A DNA stretch of 64,000 nucleotides from Biomphalaria glabrata (lineage: Eukaryota > Mollusca > Gastropoda > Planorbidae). The notes beneath the pieces are model-generated. The model was not told where the DNA came from, made no database searches, and saw only the letters and a program-made list of their open reading frames with translations. The first letter of the stretch is position 1; the number at the start of each line of letters is the position of its first letter. The translations under genes were made by a program, and so were the position numbers. Below, in pieces: positions 20,701 to 35,700 of this stretch. Where the stretch lies: NCBI RefSeq assembly GCF_947242115.1, contig NC_074711.1, positions 61,003,309-61,067,308 of the forward strand, in the 5' to 3' direction.

Positions 20701-23700
20701 AACTTTTAAAGCAATGTTTAAAAATATTTTGTCATTTTGTTATTGAAACAGATTTCATATTACATTGCTAATTATAAAACCAAAAATAGACCCCTCACCT
20801 TGCCATACCATAAGTACTTTTGGGATCTAGACATTACAACAAAAGTCGCAGAAGAGTTCAGACATTTTGAGCTTGACTGAACCTGAAAAAGAAATCAAAC
20901 ATTAAAAATATTTTTGGCTTTATAGGTTCAAATATTTAGATATTTTTATGTAAGTATTGACATTAAATATTTTATTTTTAATGGAATTTGTAGAACATAA
21001 AAAGAAATAAATTACTTGTGAGACTGTCACAAGGTCCTCATGGCACTCTCTAACACAGAAAATGATGACATTGTTCTCAAAGTTGAGATTCATATCTGAA
21101 GTTGATATGTCTTGATTAGGGCCACCATCATACTGAAACAAAAATAGTCTTTGCTTTGAATTGCTGTATGATATTTGTTGATTTTTTCATAAATTTTCTT
21201 TTCATTTCAAATTTTGTTTGAACAAAAAATACATTGAACCTAAGTCTTATTTAAAAAAAAAGTTTTTTAGGCTAAAGAGTTAAAAGAAACATTATGGTAA
21301 AAAAAGAAAAGAAAATTTATGTTCATATATCATTTAATCAATTGAATCACAAACATCTTACCACAATTAGGCAACTGTTTAAAACTGTTAAGAAATGTTT
21401 TGGCTCCTTTCCTTCTAGAACTCTGATCTGCAATAGAAAAAAAATTAGTTTAATCCTTAAGTTGAGGAAAAATTTGATAAAAATTTATGTAAAATATAGT
21501 CACATTTTTATTCAATGTTTTTACTTTCTTGCAATAAATATATTATTGGAGATTATTTAGAAAATATTGATACTCTAAATGTATCATTTGAAAACATAAA
21601 TATATAAGTTGAGATCAATTTACTTTATTTATAAACAGGTCTACTCAATAAAATTATCATAAAGAAAAAGTTTGTTAAAATGAGTAAACAGCTTACCATA
21701 AGGCAGTTATTGCTTAAGAATGATTGACACTGCAGTGTCACTGACAGAGCCCATTTCTTTTTTTCACTTGATGCTCTTTCACCCTTCAAATGAAGTAATA
21801 TATGATTATATATCACATATAAATATTTGCATATATTATCATTATACTGTTATGCAGTAGTTAAATTCAAATATTCAAACATCTTTATATTTTAAATGAA
21901 ATTTTGTAAATAACTACAAATTAATTACATCTGAAGCAAAACGGAAAAATATTTTAAAAAAAATAAATAAAAAATTTGATCTTACCATCCAATAGTACAA
22001 TACACAATTTTTGTTTTCTCCATTAGTTCGATGACATAATATTAGATAACAATGACTTCTATCAAATGCTGGATAACTAGTGGTCTTTAAGGGAATTAGG
22101 TGTTCATCTATCAACCAAACCTGCATGCAAGATAAAAAAGTAATTATAGTAAAGATAAATGCTACTTAAACAACTTAAAAAAAAATATAAAGTGAGCAAT
22201 AGAGTATAGACTTTGCTACAATCCAACTTCATTTGGTAGGCCATGTCTCACTATGATTTATTAAGTCACAATAAAAATTGACCTACGGCCCACAGATGAA
22301 CTAAAAAACAAAGTATAACTTACTTCATAGTCCTTGCTACATTCCAAAACATTGACCTCTTTTTGAATTTCTTTTAACTTCCCAATGATTTGAGTTTCAC
22401 AGTTGGATAGAAGTGCTCTCTCTTGACAAGGTCATTAACAAATAAATACAATTAGGGATAAAAAAAAACGTGATGTAAATTATTTAATATTTCATTTATT
22501 TTTTTCCCCCATAAATAATTTATTTAAAACAAATTTAAGTATGTACATTGAAACTAAAAATACAGCCTACCAATATTAGCTACAGTATAAGTATGCACTG
22601 CTTTAGAAGGAGTATGGTGTATTTTGTCTTTCCAATCTTTGAAATATTTTTTAAAGTCTGTAGGCTCTTCATTTTCTCGGACACGACATAAAGGTGTAGA
22701 AGCAGGAAAATGATGTGTCTGCATAAACATCTGTTTAAAAACATTGTTAAAATAGAAAAAAGGGAGGAATTCTTTGTCAAATTTTGAACCTATGCAAATA
22801 TTTAAAAATATAAAAAAAAGAAAAGGAAAAGTTTCAAATGATAAGAAAGCAATTTAAAGAAGAAAGGAATTTTAATAATATTTTTAAAAAATATTTTTTT
22901 TACCTGTCCATTGAGTAAAGCTTCACTTATTGCAAATGAATCAGCACATTGACCAACCCAAATATATACTGGCTGCGTTGTTTTAACTTTTAATAAGAAT
23001 ATGCCCTAATTTGAATAGAGAAATGCATTTCATTAAGTAGAAACAACCTAATGCTCTTGAATTAAATGTTATGTGTATGATAATGATATAGAGATGGTCT
23101 CTTTCATTTGTACCCATGCTATAGGTTACATGTAAATAGTACATCAAAATATACAAAAACTCAAAAGTAAAAATGTTTTAAAGTAAAAAAAAAAAAAAAA
23201 AGATTATTAAGACCAACTAGAAAATGTTTAGGGTCTCTTTAAAGTGCTCTACCCATCTTGCATCCTGTTCTTCTTTCGTTAACAAAGTTTTGCCTTGCTT
23301 GTCTTTTATCAGTGCCCCATGTCCACTCTTTGCTCCAGTGAGATCTCAGACAATACGATGGAGAGTTTTTGTGTCATTTCTGCTTGCAGCTGCTTGTGCC
23401 TCTTGCCCCTTCTGCTCAATCCAGTCCTGTTTATCTCGCCGACAGCTTCTCTTTACTTTCAGATCTGCTTCCCTATAGGCTTCTTCTGCTAGGCTGCGAT
23501 CCTGTGTTTCATTTTTCTGATCTCGTCAACGTTTGGCCTCTTTTCTCTCATCAATCAATTTCCATGTTCTGTCTGGTATCCACCGTTCCTTGTATGAACC
23601 TTGCCTCCTTCTGATAACTTCTTCCGCGCACCCAATAGTGGTATCTTTGAAGTTGGCCCACTCTTCTTCAAGCCTCAAAACGGTTCGTTAGTTTCAATTG

Positions 23701-26700
23701 GAACTGTGCTGCAGTATTGCCGTCTTTAAGCTTCTCTACATTAAATGGGCAGGGTTGTGTGGCTTGTTTTGGTTGGCATTTCAGTCGGAGCTTACATTTG
23801 TCTGAGCTGATATCCGCTCCCCTGCGAGTCCGCACGTCTAACAGAGATGACCTTCATCATTTGGAGATGCAAATGTAATCACTTTAAAGAGACCCTTAAC
23901 CAACTGTCTCCAGACCTAACTTACACATTCAAGGATCCCTCTCCGGACAATGATCTCAAGGTCAAGACAGACCCAATAACTGCTGAGGAGGTTACCATGG
24001 CCATTGCAGTGCTAAAGAATAACAAAGCACCAGGGCTAGACATGATATCAGCGGAAATGCTAAAATATGGGGGACAGTGCATTGTTAACAGGATGACTGA
24101 TCTCTTAAATCTCTGTTGGCAAACTTCAAAAGTCCCAGAGGACTGACAAAAGGGAGTGATTGTAAAGCTTTCAAAAAAGGGCAACTTGGCAGACTGCAAC
24201 AACTAAAGGGGCAATACTCTCCTCTCTGTCCCGGGCAAAGTTTTCAGCACTGTTTTGTTGAGACGGCTTCAACAATCTGTAGATGAAAGGCTCAGAGAAG
24301 AACAAGCAGGTTTCCAAAGAGACAGATCATGTACAGAGCAGATTTTTGTTCTACGAAATATCATAGAACAAAGTCTTGAGTACCAACAATGGCTAACGAT
24401 CAGTTTCGTGGACTTCAAAACAGCATGTGATAGTGTCCACCGAGAATCACTATGGAAAATAGAGAATACGGCATTCCAGAAAAATTTGCCCACATCCTAC
24501 AACATCTTTACAGTCAGTCTAGTTGCATTAAAACAGAAGAGGGAACAACAGAGTTTTTTACTATCGAGACAGGTGTGAGACAGGGGTGCATCTTATCTCC
24601 CTTCCTTTTCCTCCTAGCCATCGACTACATAATGAGGAGAGCAATGAACCAGACTGCCTTTGGTATTCCATGGTGTGAACAACTCCGATTGACGGACTTG
24701 GACTTTGCTGATGATGTTGCACTACTCGGGTCTACAAATAAATGCATTCAAGAAATGACGGAGAGCCTAGACAGAGAGGCACCCAAAATTGGCCTCTGCA
24801 TAGACTTGGATAAGATTAAAATTATGCGATTGGGATATAAGGCAAAGGGTGCCCCCGTCAGACTTGGCGAGTCAAAGCTTGAAGAGCTGGACAAGTTCAC
24901 GTACCTTGGCAGCATCATAACAAATGATGGAGATGCCTACCATGATGTAGCGTGCCGAATAGGAAAGGCAGGGAGCATTTTCCAAAGGCTGCTGCTTATT
25001 TGGACTAGCCAAGCCATTGGACTCGAGACAAAAATACACCTTCTCAACACAATCATCATTCCAACTGATACATATGCATGTGAGACATGGAAGTAATCTG
25101 TCAAAATTGAGAAAAGACTAAATGTGGCTCAACAAAAATGGCTGAGACGGATTTTGGGAGTCAGTTACACAGATCGGGTCTCAAACAAGGAAATCCTATG
25201 CCGAACTGAGAGTCGAACACTTAGTGAGGTAGTGACAGAGCGTTGCATGAGGTTTGTGGAACACGTTCTATTACAAAATGAATTACGCACACCAAGAGAT
25301 GCGATAACATGGAAGCAAATACAAGGAAAGCACAAACATGAAAAATCCTTGTATTACTTGGTGACACACCTTCATGGAGGACCTCAGAACAGTGGACACC
25401 AGGTGGGAGGAGGCTTCAGACATTGTCAATGACAGATCTTTATGGAGACAGCTTGTGCCCAATGCGCCGAACATCGCGGGAGGACCGAAGTAAGTAAGAA
25501 AATGTTTAACAAAGTTTGGAACAGACCTGACTAGTGAGATATTTTTGATGCAGTGGATAGCTGGACACTAATGGCATGTCATACTCTGCTCTGGATCCAT
25601 TGATTCTGAATAAAAATAATAACTACACATAAATGTGGACCAATAAATATCTAACGTTTGACTGAAATATGCTGTAATATATACTAATAAAGGAATTTCA
25701 TAAGTAGAAACAAAAATTTCATCTTTAAATATTGTCTTTTGGCATTTCAACTTCGATATTTTAAAACATATCTCCTAAGCAAATTGATTTAGAGAAAACC
25801 TTTCTTTAATAACTATTCAAAAATACTGATAAATATACAAAATATTAAGAATCAAATAAAATCCACCAAGCTTTTTTGTTATTTATGTTTCAAAAAATTT
25901 GATTTCTTACTTAAACAGTTGTAAAGATTCCTGAGGTATAACTTCATCAAATATTTCTTCAGAACTTTGTCTGTAGCAGGGTAAATTTGGGTCTAACTTT
26001 GTGGCAAATCCTTTTTTTAGATGTTCATCATTTTCATCTGATAGAATATGTATAAATTGTCTTCTTTATTGTTAATATAAAGCTAATTATAAAGTTTTCT
26101 TGTATAATATCTCAAACACCATTTCTGAACTAAGAATCAGATGGAGCAGTAAAATAAATTCATTTCTAAAAACAAAACATACTTCCTGAAATAAATTCTT
26201 TTACTTCCAAAAAAATATTGTTATCTCCTTTTAACACTATGATACCTCATAAGTTTCATTGAATAACTTAATTCTATACCCCATCTTTATGTCCTTTTAA
26301 TGTAGTGGACTATATTTTGGTTAAAAAAATATTTTTTAAACAGATTTATCTCATAACTTAACCTCAAATATACAGCCTACCCATCACAATTATTTGACTC
26401 CTTTCAGCTCCATGTTGATCATTAATCAGTTTTGCAAGCTGCAGAGTCTAGTTTAAAAAAAAACAACAAGAAAATACTTTTTTTAAACACATTAAAAAGA
26501 AGGAAAAACACCTATTACAAATCACAATATCAGCTGGAAGTTGTCTGCCAAATTGCAAACAGGCCAAAGCTATCTAAATTGGCTGGACAACAATGTCTGA
26601 TCTTTTAACTGGGAGAATTGATTGACCAGTTTAAAAATGGACATGTTGGGTTGATTGGCCAAAACAAGAACACCATGACTAGCATTTTTTTATTGCTCTG

Positions 26701-29700
26701 TTAAACAAAATTATTTAGAAATTATCAATCTCTCTAATCATGCATTACAACAGGAAACATTTTTGTGACAGTTTGCATAAACTTTTTTTTGCTGTGTTTG
26801 AATTGATTTTTTGTCATTTAGTCAATAATTGCATCTCGTGTAGCCTTTGCCTCTGGTCAGAGATGGGGGAGATGCAGCAGTTCATAGTCATTGTTCATCA
26901 GTGCTCATGGAATCAAGTGGAAGTAATTTCTCATTCACATTTAGAAAAATTCTAATAACAATTGCTTGAGAATGCAATTCTTTAATCCTAACTTGTAGAC
27001 ACCTCCAATATTTGCTGATGGGAATTTTACACTATGAATATGCAGATTAATATGCTTGTTTATTATGAGAGAGACTGTAAATGTATGTTTTTATTTAATA
27101 CAAATGAACATTTTTGTGCCCTGTTACTATCACAATAAGTTTTTCTTTACCAATAATTTCAATACATTTCTATTCAATTGAAGTCTCTATTTTCTTCTTT
27201 CTGTTTTGCTTTAGCTTTATCATCAACTTCTCTAAAAATTATTGCTGGTATCAGCTGTTACTAGAATTTGATTGCACCTATGTGTGAAAGTATCAGAACC
27301 TTATTTTCTTATTAAATGTAGACATTAAAAAATTTCATTAATTTCATCCACCATCATAAGTTGCCATAAAACAGATGTAGGGTAAAATGTACAGTTTGGC
27401 TCTATATGAAATTGAGGCATGTGGCAAAATGGTTTTATTTGAAACAAACAGATTACATTAATCAATTCAAGAAGCAAATATTTGTACTATAACAAATACA
27501 TCAAGTTTATTAGAATGTGCAGTTCATGTTTTTCATTGAAATCATTTTATAGTAATTAACTAAATAATCTATATCAGTAGGCTACATGATAAATATTACT
27601 TATCCACATTAAGAATTTACCTTTTCCCTCAAAATAAAATCTACATTTTTGCCTATACACACATACACTCTGGGATAGCCATCTAATATAATGACATTGT
27701 CATCAGTGATAGCTAATGCAGAACATTCCATCTGTCAAAAAGTTATACATTGTTGAGTAAGAAATATCATATTTGTCAAAAAGTTGTGCTAATTGATTTT
27801 AATAGATATATAGAGTTTCAAAATACTAATATTATAAATAACTAACTTTCTTTATTTAAATGAAAATTATTTGTAAAAAAAAAGACAATTTTATAATAAT
27901 TTTAATAATATTAACTTTAAAAAAAATAATTCTTACACAAGTGGCTGAAAGAAATTGTCCCCCTTTGACATGATACAATCGATTATTATAGCAGCCAGAT
28001 GTGACTTTAGTTGCAATTGATTTACCTTCCACAGTTCTGTTAGACATTTTAGAACACATTTTTACAGTTTAAAAACATTTTTCTTTCTAACTATAGAAAA
28101 CGAATTTAATAAAAGAAGTAGACATATAGTAGATCTAGTAATTTTATTTATGATTTCTAATAATTTTAAAAATATTTTTTGCACATGATTTAGTTGTTTT
28201 TTTTTATCCAATGCTCATATTTTAACTAGCATCTGATTTAAATACTTACACAATGCCATTCTTAAAAAGAGAGCGAAACATGACTGTCTCAGAACATTCA
28301 CTCTAGGTTGAAGAAAAAGAAAAAATATAGGAGTGAACTCTCTTCTTTTCCAGGCCAGTTTGTAATAATGCTTTTTGAAAAATATAGATTCCAGACTAAG
28401 GATATGGCTATGACATAAAGCTTTCATTAATGTGCCAATATAATTCTGCAAACCTACCTCAAAGGATATAAAAGAAACTCTGTTTAAAACTCTGTCTATT
28501 TCACTGACTACATTTCTGGCTAACATCTGGTCGTTCTTTAAAAATACAATTAAAAATGAAAATAAATGACTTTAAAATCAAAAACGATTTTGAAATATTC
28601 TGCTCACTTTTAATTTCCTCTTCTATGTAAAAAATGATTACATAGCTACATATAGCCAATAGAACATTAGACAACTGTTTGAAAGTCTATTCTCAATTAT
28701 TGAATTACTGATAGACATTGAAAACATTTAGGATTATTGTTTGTTTTGTTTTATAAGCTTTGGACGTTCCTTTAGTGATTAAGATTTTTATGTCCTTGCC
28801 CAAGGTCCTCCAGGACTGCTGTGGATGATGTCTGGAAGGAATGAAACACAAAGTTCAAAGCACCTACAACATGACTTGATAAGAAAGGAGGCACGGCAAA
28901 GCACTTAACTTGTAAAACAGGGGTCCCGGGTTCAAATCCTGGTGAAGACTGGGATTTTTAATTTTGGGATCTTTGGGCACCCCTGAGTCCAGCCAGCTCT
29001 AGTGGGTACCTGACACTAGTTGGGGAAGGAAAAGGCGGACCTTGAGCTGGTCACATGACATCCTCATTAACCGTTGGCCAAAGAAACTGATGACCTTAAC
29101 ATCATCTGCCCTATAGATCGAAAAGTCTGAAAGGGTAAAGGGGAACTATGGTCTGAAAATTTAGAAACCTCGACTCCACCAGACACACACCATTAAGATG
29201 AAGACAGTTCATTTAAAGCAGTGATAATAAATCAGGTTTAGCGAAATAACTCAAGAGCCCACCTTTTCGACATACATTTATGTTAGGTCAATGTAGACTC
29301 CCTTTTAGAGAAAACATTTTTAGCCAAAAACAATAAATTCGTTTGTCTATACAGGGGAAAAAAAAAAGGAAAAAACAATTCACCTGACTAGAAAGACTAC
29401 CTTGCCAAATATGGAGATAAGTCCTACAACTTTCAGAATTTCTCTAATAAAAAAAAAAACAACAACAAATGAATGAAATAATTAATTTCATAAAACATAC
29501 ACAATTTTAGATAATCTAGATATATGTTTAATATATTAAATAACCTAGATATGTATATAGGCCTATTAAACCTTTAATTAAATTATTTCAAAGTATAATT
29601 AAGTAACCAGACAAATGCTCCTTCTTCCCCAGTACTATTAGAGCAGGGAATGGGTTCCCTGAGCTAGCCAGGAAAACCGATGACTTGGCAGAATTTAAGT

Positions 29701-32700
29701 CATTGGTTAATATGCGTGACTGAATGCATGACGCGTAGGACGTAATCATCTTTTTTTGAAGAAATGTCTGTTTTTTTAGGTATAAGATAAGATAAGAATA
29801 GCGCCGACGAAATAGAGCGAAATTTCCCGACAAAATAGCGTGGATAAAGTACAGGATTTGAGGGAATGAAGATTCTGGACAGCATTTTTGTTGAGGTCTC
29901 TATCTTCTTCACTATTTAATAGATCTAAAAGTATGCCATGCTTGCAGAGAAAGAGAGTAATTTAAAATAGTATCTCATTATCCTTTTTCACCAATGTTTA
30001 AAATGCATAACTTGCTAAAAAATATGTTTTTGAAGTGTGGTGACCACTTTCAAGGGTTAGGTATGATGATGTATGTGTTACATGTGTTATAGAATAATCA
30101 GAAATCTTGTATATCATCTCTCTTTAACCAAATCAGGACTTGTCTTGTCGCAACATTAGCAAACTTAAGCGTGTCAGGATTAGTTAATCTGATGACCATT
30201 TTCTTATCTTGCCAAATGTTAGTTTAATCTCATTTGTTCTACCTGCCGATGATAATACTGTCCTCAAAGAACTAAATGATGCTCGGCCAGATGTTTTTAT
30301 GGAGTTTAACTATTGGGAAGACAAATATTGGTAGTCAGAGACGAAACCGCAGATTGACTCTAAGCTATCCACTGACATTATGGAATGTTAGAGATCGCGC
30401 ACAGGACAATGTACCACGAACAAAGAATTCAGTGAAGGGATGGCACCATGCATTTCAGCTGTCCATTGACCGTTATCCCCCCCCCCAACGTCTACAAGTT
30501 AATCTTTCACTTCCTCAGAGAACAGGAGAACACTGAGAACAAGATTCTGGGGTACGATGCTGGAGAATGAAGTCAAGCTGCAAAACAAAGTACCTCCAAC
30601 TTAACAGACGGCTTGAAGCTTTATTGCCAATGTAAGAAAACAAATCACTGAGTTTCTACGTGACATTGCATATAAATTGACTGTGAAAGTTTATGTGTGT
30701 GTGTGTGTAAGTCTGACAAGTATGAAAGTATCCTTGCGTGCTTTTGAAGTGCACTATTTTGAAATTCTTCATTTTAGTTTATTATAATTCTAGCATAATG
30801 TTTGTCTAGAATAATTTAAGATATCTAAAATATTTCTTGCAAAATACTGTTATAAACCTGGTGGTGGCACAGATGGGGGTAGTGGTGTGAGTGTAGTCAG
30901 CCGACGCAAATCGCCCCAGGCCAGCGCTAGACGAGCGGTCAACCGTGACGAGTTACGACTGTCAGCCGAGTCGAGTTTCAACAGGACGGTTCGGGAAGGA
31001 TCGCCGTCGTGAACAGAGCTCAGGAGCGTCACGAGGGATATAGTCATGTGACGAAGCTAGAAACGTCGAGCGATGTTCCGTCTGGTTCTAGAAGGCCAGT
31101 AGGGACCCTATATAAAGAGCGGAGGTGTCCAGTCAAGACAGTTCACGGCAGGGGTTCAGAACACGGTCGACTACAGCACAGTTCAACGGTGTGGTTCTGT
31201 ACGGAACATTACGACGGTTCAGTGCGGAGTACTGCATAGTACAGTTGAGACGACTGGCGTCTTGATCTTGGTCTGTGATCGAGTCCGACACAACGAGCCC
31301 AGTGTGTGAAGTCAGTCCTGAACTGTTGAACCCAGTGCAAGCCCGGAACGAGACGGAGAGGCCAGTGCAAGAGTTGATACGGCGGTACGGTGTTATCGGA
31401 GAGATATTTGTACAGTGTACGTGTTGCTTTTTTGTCCGCGCTATTTTGTCGGGGAGCCCATATTACTCTCGACAAATAACCTAATATCAGTTTCTCAATA
31501 AACTACCTAATGCCTAATTGCATCAGTCTCTTAATAAATAATCTAATTAGAGTCTATGACCAGTTTTTCAATTAATAGCATAATCAAATGTGTCCTTTCA
31601 ATAAATGTTCCAATTTCGACTAATCTTTTAACAAAGTGAACTAAAGAAAAGAACTCACCGGTATCCAACTATAATCAACCAATACTCCCAGTACAAAGAA
31701 ATATTTTCACAATACTCCAATGGAAATGTACATATACCGATTCATTACACAAATGAAAGAAAATCCTGAATCCTCTGTCGATGATAACTTATGTTCCTTA
31801 AAACGTCAACACACTCGCTCAGGTCATTTTCGCCCCACAGCATATTCAAAATTCAAATAGATCGCACGTGGTTATTGGGAAAACAAGTTTACAACAGAAT
31901 GAACAGTCAGTGATGTATAAACAGCCTAATGGTGGCTAATCTTACCAATCTCTCAATAAACAATTTTCACTATCAGACTTCAATAAATAACAGATGTTCA
32001 AAAGTAAAAAGTAAAATTTAAAATGTTTTGATAACATCTCTATAACATTAGGGATCAAACATTTATTGAGTAGCCAATTTAAAAGTTATCTACTTGCCTT
32101 AAATAGTATGTAAACATTTCCCTGGTGAAAGAAACCTTGTTCTGTTTCTGCTACATTAGCTAATTTCTTGTTCTAAATAAAAAAACAACAACAACAAACA
32201 AGCAATTTAAAAAAAACTTACATTATGTAAGAGGAAGAACTCCACACTTACAACTATATCTGTCAATAATATACAAGTTATTTCACTTTCTCAATATCAA
32301 ACCAAATAATTAATTACCAATTATTACTTTTCTTATTGGTTATTTTTTTTATTATTGATTCACGTATTGTTAGGTATAATAATTAATTGTTTAAAGTTTC
32401 AACTTGATCCAAGAATGGCTGTGGGATAAATAATTTGTACAATTATTTAAGGGGACAAATCCCAACATATTTAATTGTGGCTGTGAATACTGAAGGATTA
32501 ATTTCCGTCGCTGGTATCAAATAAAATAATTAATAACCAGTAATTAATTGACTAATTGTTTCATTTTAAAAAAAATTGATTTAGGTTTATTTCACTTGTC
32601 TCATAAAAAACATTAAAATGATAGGAGACATTTCTTATTTTATCTTCTAAGTAGGACTTTTTAAAATCTGTAACATTTGTGCAAAAGACGACAGCAACTA

Positions 32701-35700
32701 GACCTAAATCGATTTAAAACGCTTTGATGAAGAAGACATTTCAAATCGTCCGCATCATCATGATTCTTTTCCACTTTCTCCATCGGAATTTTATAACTCT
32801 CCTTTAGCCCCCTTGCTGCTATTTACAGAATCCATAAGCAAAGAGAGGTCGCTGGTGAAAAGTTGATTAACACTATATATTAAGTTGACGGCTTTTTACA
32901 GTAGCCATAAGCAAAGAGGCATGGCATTATCTCTTTGTGTGTACTTGAAGTTGGCAGCATGGATGCTGAAATAAAATCATTCATTTCGGAATTGAATTTT
33001 GGAACAGGTTGTGGAAATCTATAACCTTTAACTGAATGAGTCTTTTATGAGACATTTAAAGATGCCTCTCACTCCAGTCTTTTTTCTTTCTTCAAACGAT
33101 CATATAAATATAATGTTGACACCGAGAGAAACGAGATTGCTTACATGTCAGATAACACGTAGAAACCTGATAAACTTGTTAAGACTGATCTAGATTTAGT
33201 GAGACCATGGAACTATACTAATGGAACAACAGCTCCTAGTTTTTACTAGGGGAGTGCCGTCGCGCATCATTTTCACGCATGGTGCAATATGGAGAAATTC
33301 AGGAGGATGCAAAAGAAGAAATTTACTCCTCCAGTCACTTGGACTGACCTTCAATGAGAGTAAAACTTTCCTACGCTTTATTTTATTAAATCTCTAAAAA
33401 CTTCATCCATTTTCTCACAATGTTTTGTGATTTATAAAATTTTCCTGAATAAGGGATCGTCACAAAAGTTATTTTTTTAAGGCCACCCCATTAAAATAGC
33501 TGTTTTCAGTACTTTCACATTTGGGTATTTTACACAAAATCTGGATTTTTTTATGTACATTAAATCATTATCATCTGTCCCGCGTAACTAAATCCTCCAC
33601 TTTTCCCGGTCACCAATGTTCTTAACAAGAGAGAGAGGCTGGTCCATTATTTGCGTAGTCCAGCCAGCTTTTCTTCTGACAAACCTTTTTTCGTTTATTC
33701 TCTTAAAGGATATTTTTTTTAAAGTTAGTCTTACAAAATACAATTCCAAACCAACTCATGCAGTTATCGTCTTTTCACAGTATTGAGGAGTCATCCTTTT
33801 TGCCAGCCAGAGTGTTAATTGGCAAAAGTAAAAAATTCATTATTTTAATTTTTTTAGTAAATATTCACAACTATATCTTTTATATAATAATATATTTTCT
33901 TAATAATAATATCTTTTATATAGACATGCTTTAATAGATCTAATAAATGATTAACGCGGCCCTACCAATATGGGTATATTAATACTTAAATCTGGGTATT
34001 TTAAATTTCGAATGCGCATTTTTAAAAAACCGAACTTATCTATAGATCTCTTATATCTAGAATAATCTAGATCTACAACACCCAGACTTAGACTATGGTT
34101 CTAGATCTATTTAAAAGATATTTTTTTTTAAAATAACTCAACAGATCTAATAAAGTCATGATTTCCACTCTATTTTCTCTAGATCTAGACCATACATGAG
34201 GTCAATATGAATGTTTATAGATCTAGTCTACGTCTAGAACTCTAGATCTATCGATCATGACTATATAGTTGACTATAGTCTATAGACTATAGTCTATAGA
34301 CTGTATTATACTGTAACTGTATTACTAGTATTATATTAGTGTATAGTGACGGTAATTATAGTCACTATAATCAATAGTGTATTGCCTGTAGATCTAGTAC
34401 CTGTACTAATATTAGTAGATGTAGATCTATAATAATAATACTTTTTAATAGTAGAAAGTAGATTTATAATCTATCAATTCTATCTAATCTAGATCTAAAT
34501 CTAGACTTCACTTTCACATCACATGATTATTGATACAGACAGTGAATGAAACGAATGCAGTGATTATATTATAGTTTATACTGACTTATAGCTCTACCAG
34601 TTGATTATCATCATCATCTGAGGTCATCTCGAATAATAATCTAGACTAGTATGTCAATGTCTCTATTAAAATAATTAATATCATCAGCCATATAATATAT
34701 ATCATTTTAAATATTAAAATAGTAGACATAGATTTCTATATTATAAATAGATAGATTAGATCTATAAAATATAATTTGACAAACTTTAGAAATGATTGAT
34801 TTTATTTTTAATTGATCAGCCTTCTAGACTAGATCTAGCATCTCTAGCTAGACTCTAACCTGTAGTTTGTAGATCTTGGAATTGGATCGAAATTCACCTT
34901 CCTAAATTGTCTCCTCTGTAGCTGATTTGAGAGGCCCAACGAGGCAAGAGTCTATTACTATTAGTACTCTGTCTCTTGATCTATCTAGTAGGCCTACTTA
35001 GCTAGTGCATTAACCTTAGCCATATTGTAGTCAAATCTTGACAACTAGTCTTCTAGATCTAAGCTTCTAGAATAATTAGATCTAGATCCAGTTTAGATTT
35101 AGAATATAAAAGTATTTTACTAGCTAAAATACTAAATCTACTGATCTAAATTCTAGATAGATATACAATATATAGATCCAGTTTAGATTTGGAATATAAA
35201 AATATTTACTAGCTAAAATTCTAAATCTACTGATCTATACTTAATATTTTAGATATTATATGACATCTACAAAAATTATTATTAAGATATAATTATAGAA
35301 TCTAGACTAGTTATTTATGTACATAAAATATATAAATAAAAGATAAAATTTATGCAGGCCTAGATCCCATAAATTTATAATTGATCCAGATCTATCAGTA
35401 AAAGTTACCTTCGATGGGAAGTTTTACCCAATCTAATCTATACAAGACAATTTATAATCCATGCCTCGCCTACACCCCATACATTAAATAATAGTTCCCA
35501 TTCCATGCCATGCCCAGACCCATGAGTTCATGAAATAATAAATGATGTGGTGTCAAGTTGGATCTATCCCCTGAAATTCAGCACTTTAATATAAAACTCT
35601 CATATCTAGTTAATTATTTGCTATGACACTCTGATCAACCTGGACTTGTGTGATACATATATGTTTCTTATCAGATTTAATGAATGAAGTTTTGGTGCAT

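Noticed and set aside
23224-23614. Plus-strand frames rich in Cys and Ser
   Set aside because: These are the reverse of the inverted LINE part. The minus strand reads the LINE endonuclease end and linker.
28918-28945. Functional tRNA gene
   Set aside because: Only the internal promoter boxes are tRNA-like. The acceptor arms do not pair and the sequence continues into a SINE body.
29384-29401. Microexon between exons 3 and 4 of the villin-like gene
   Set aside because: A donor 17 bases further on (CAG|GTGAAT) restores the phase and the missing SLSSQ residues, so no extra exon is needed.
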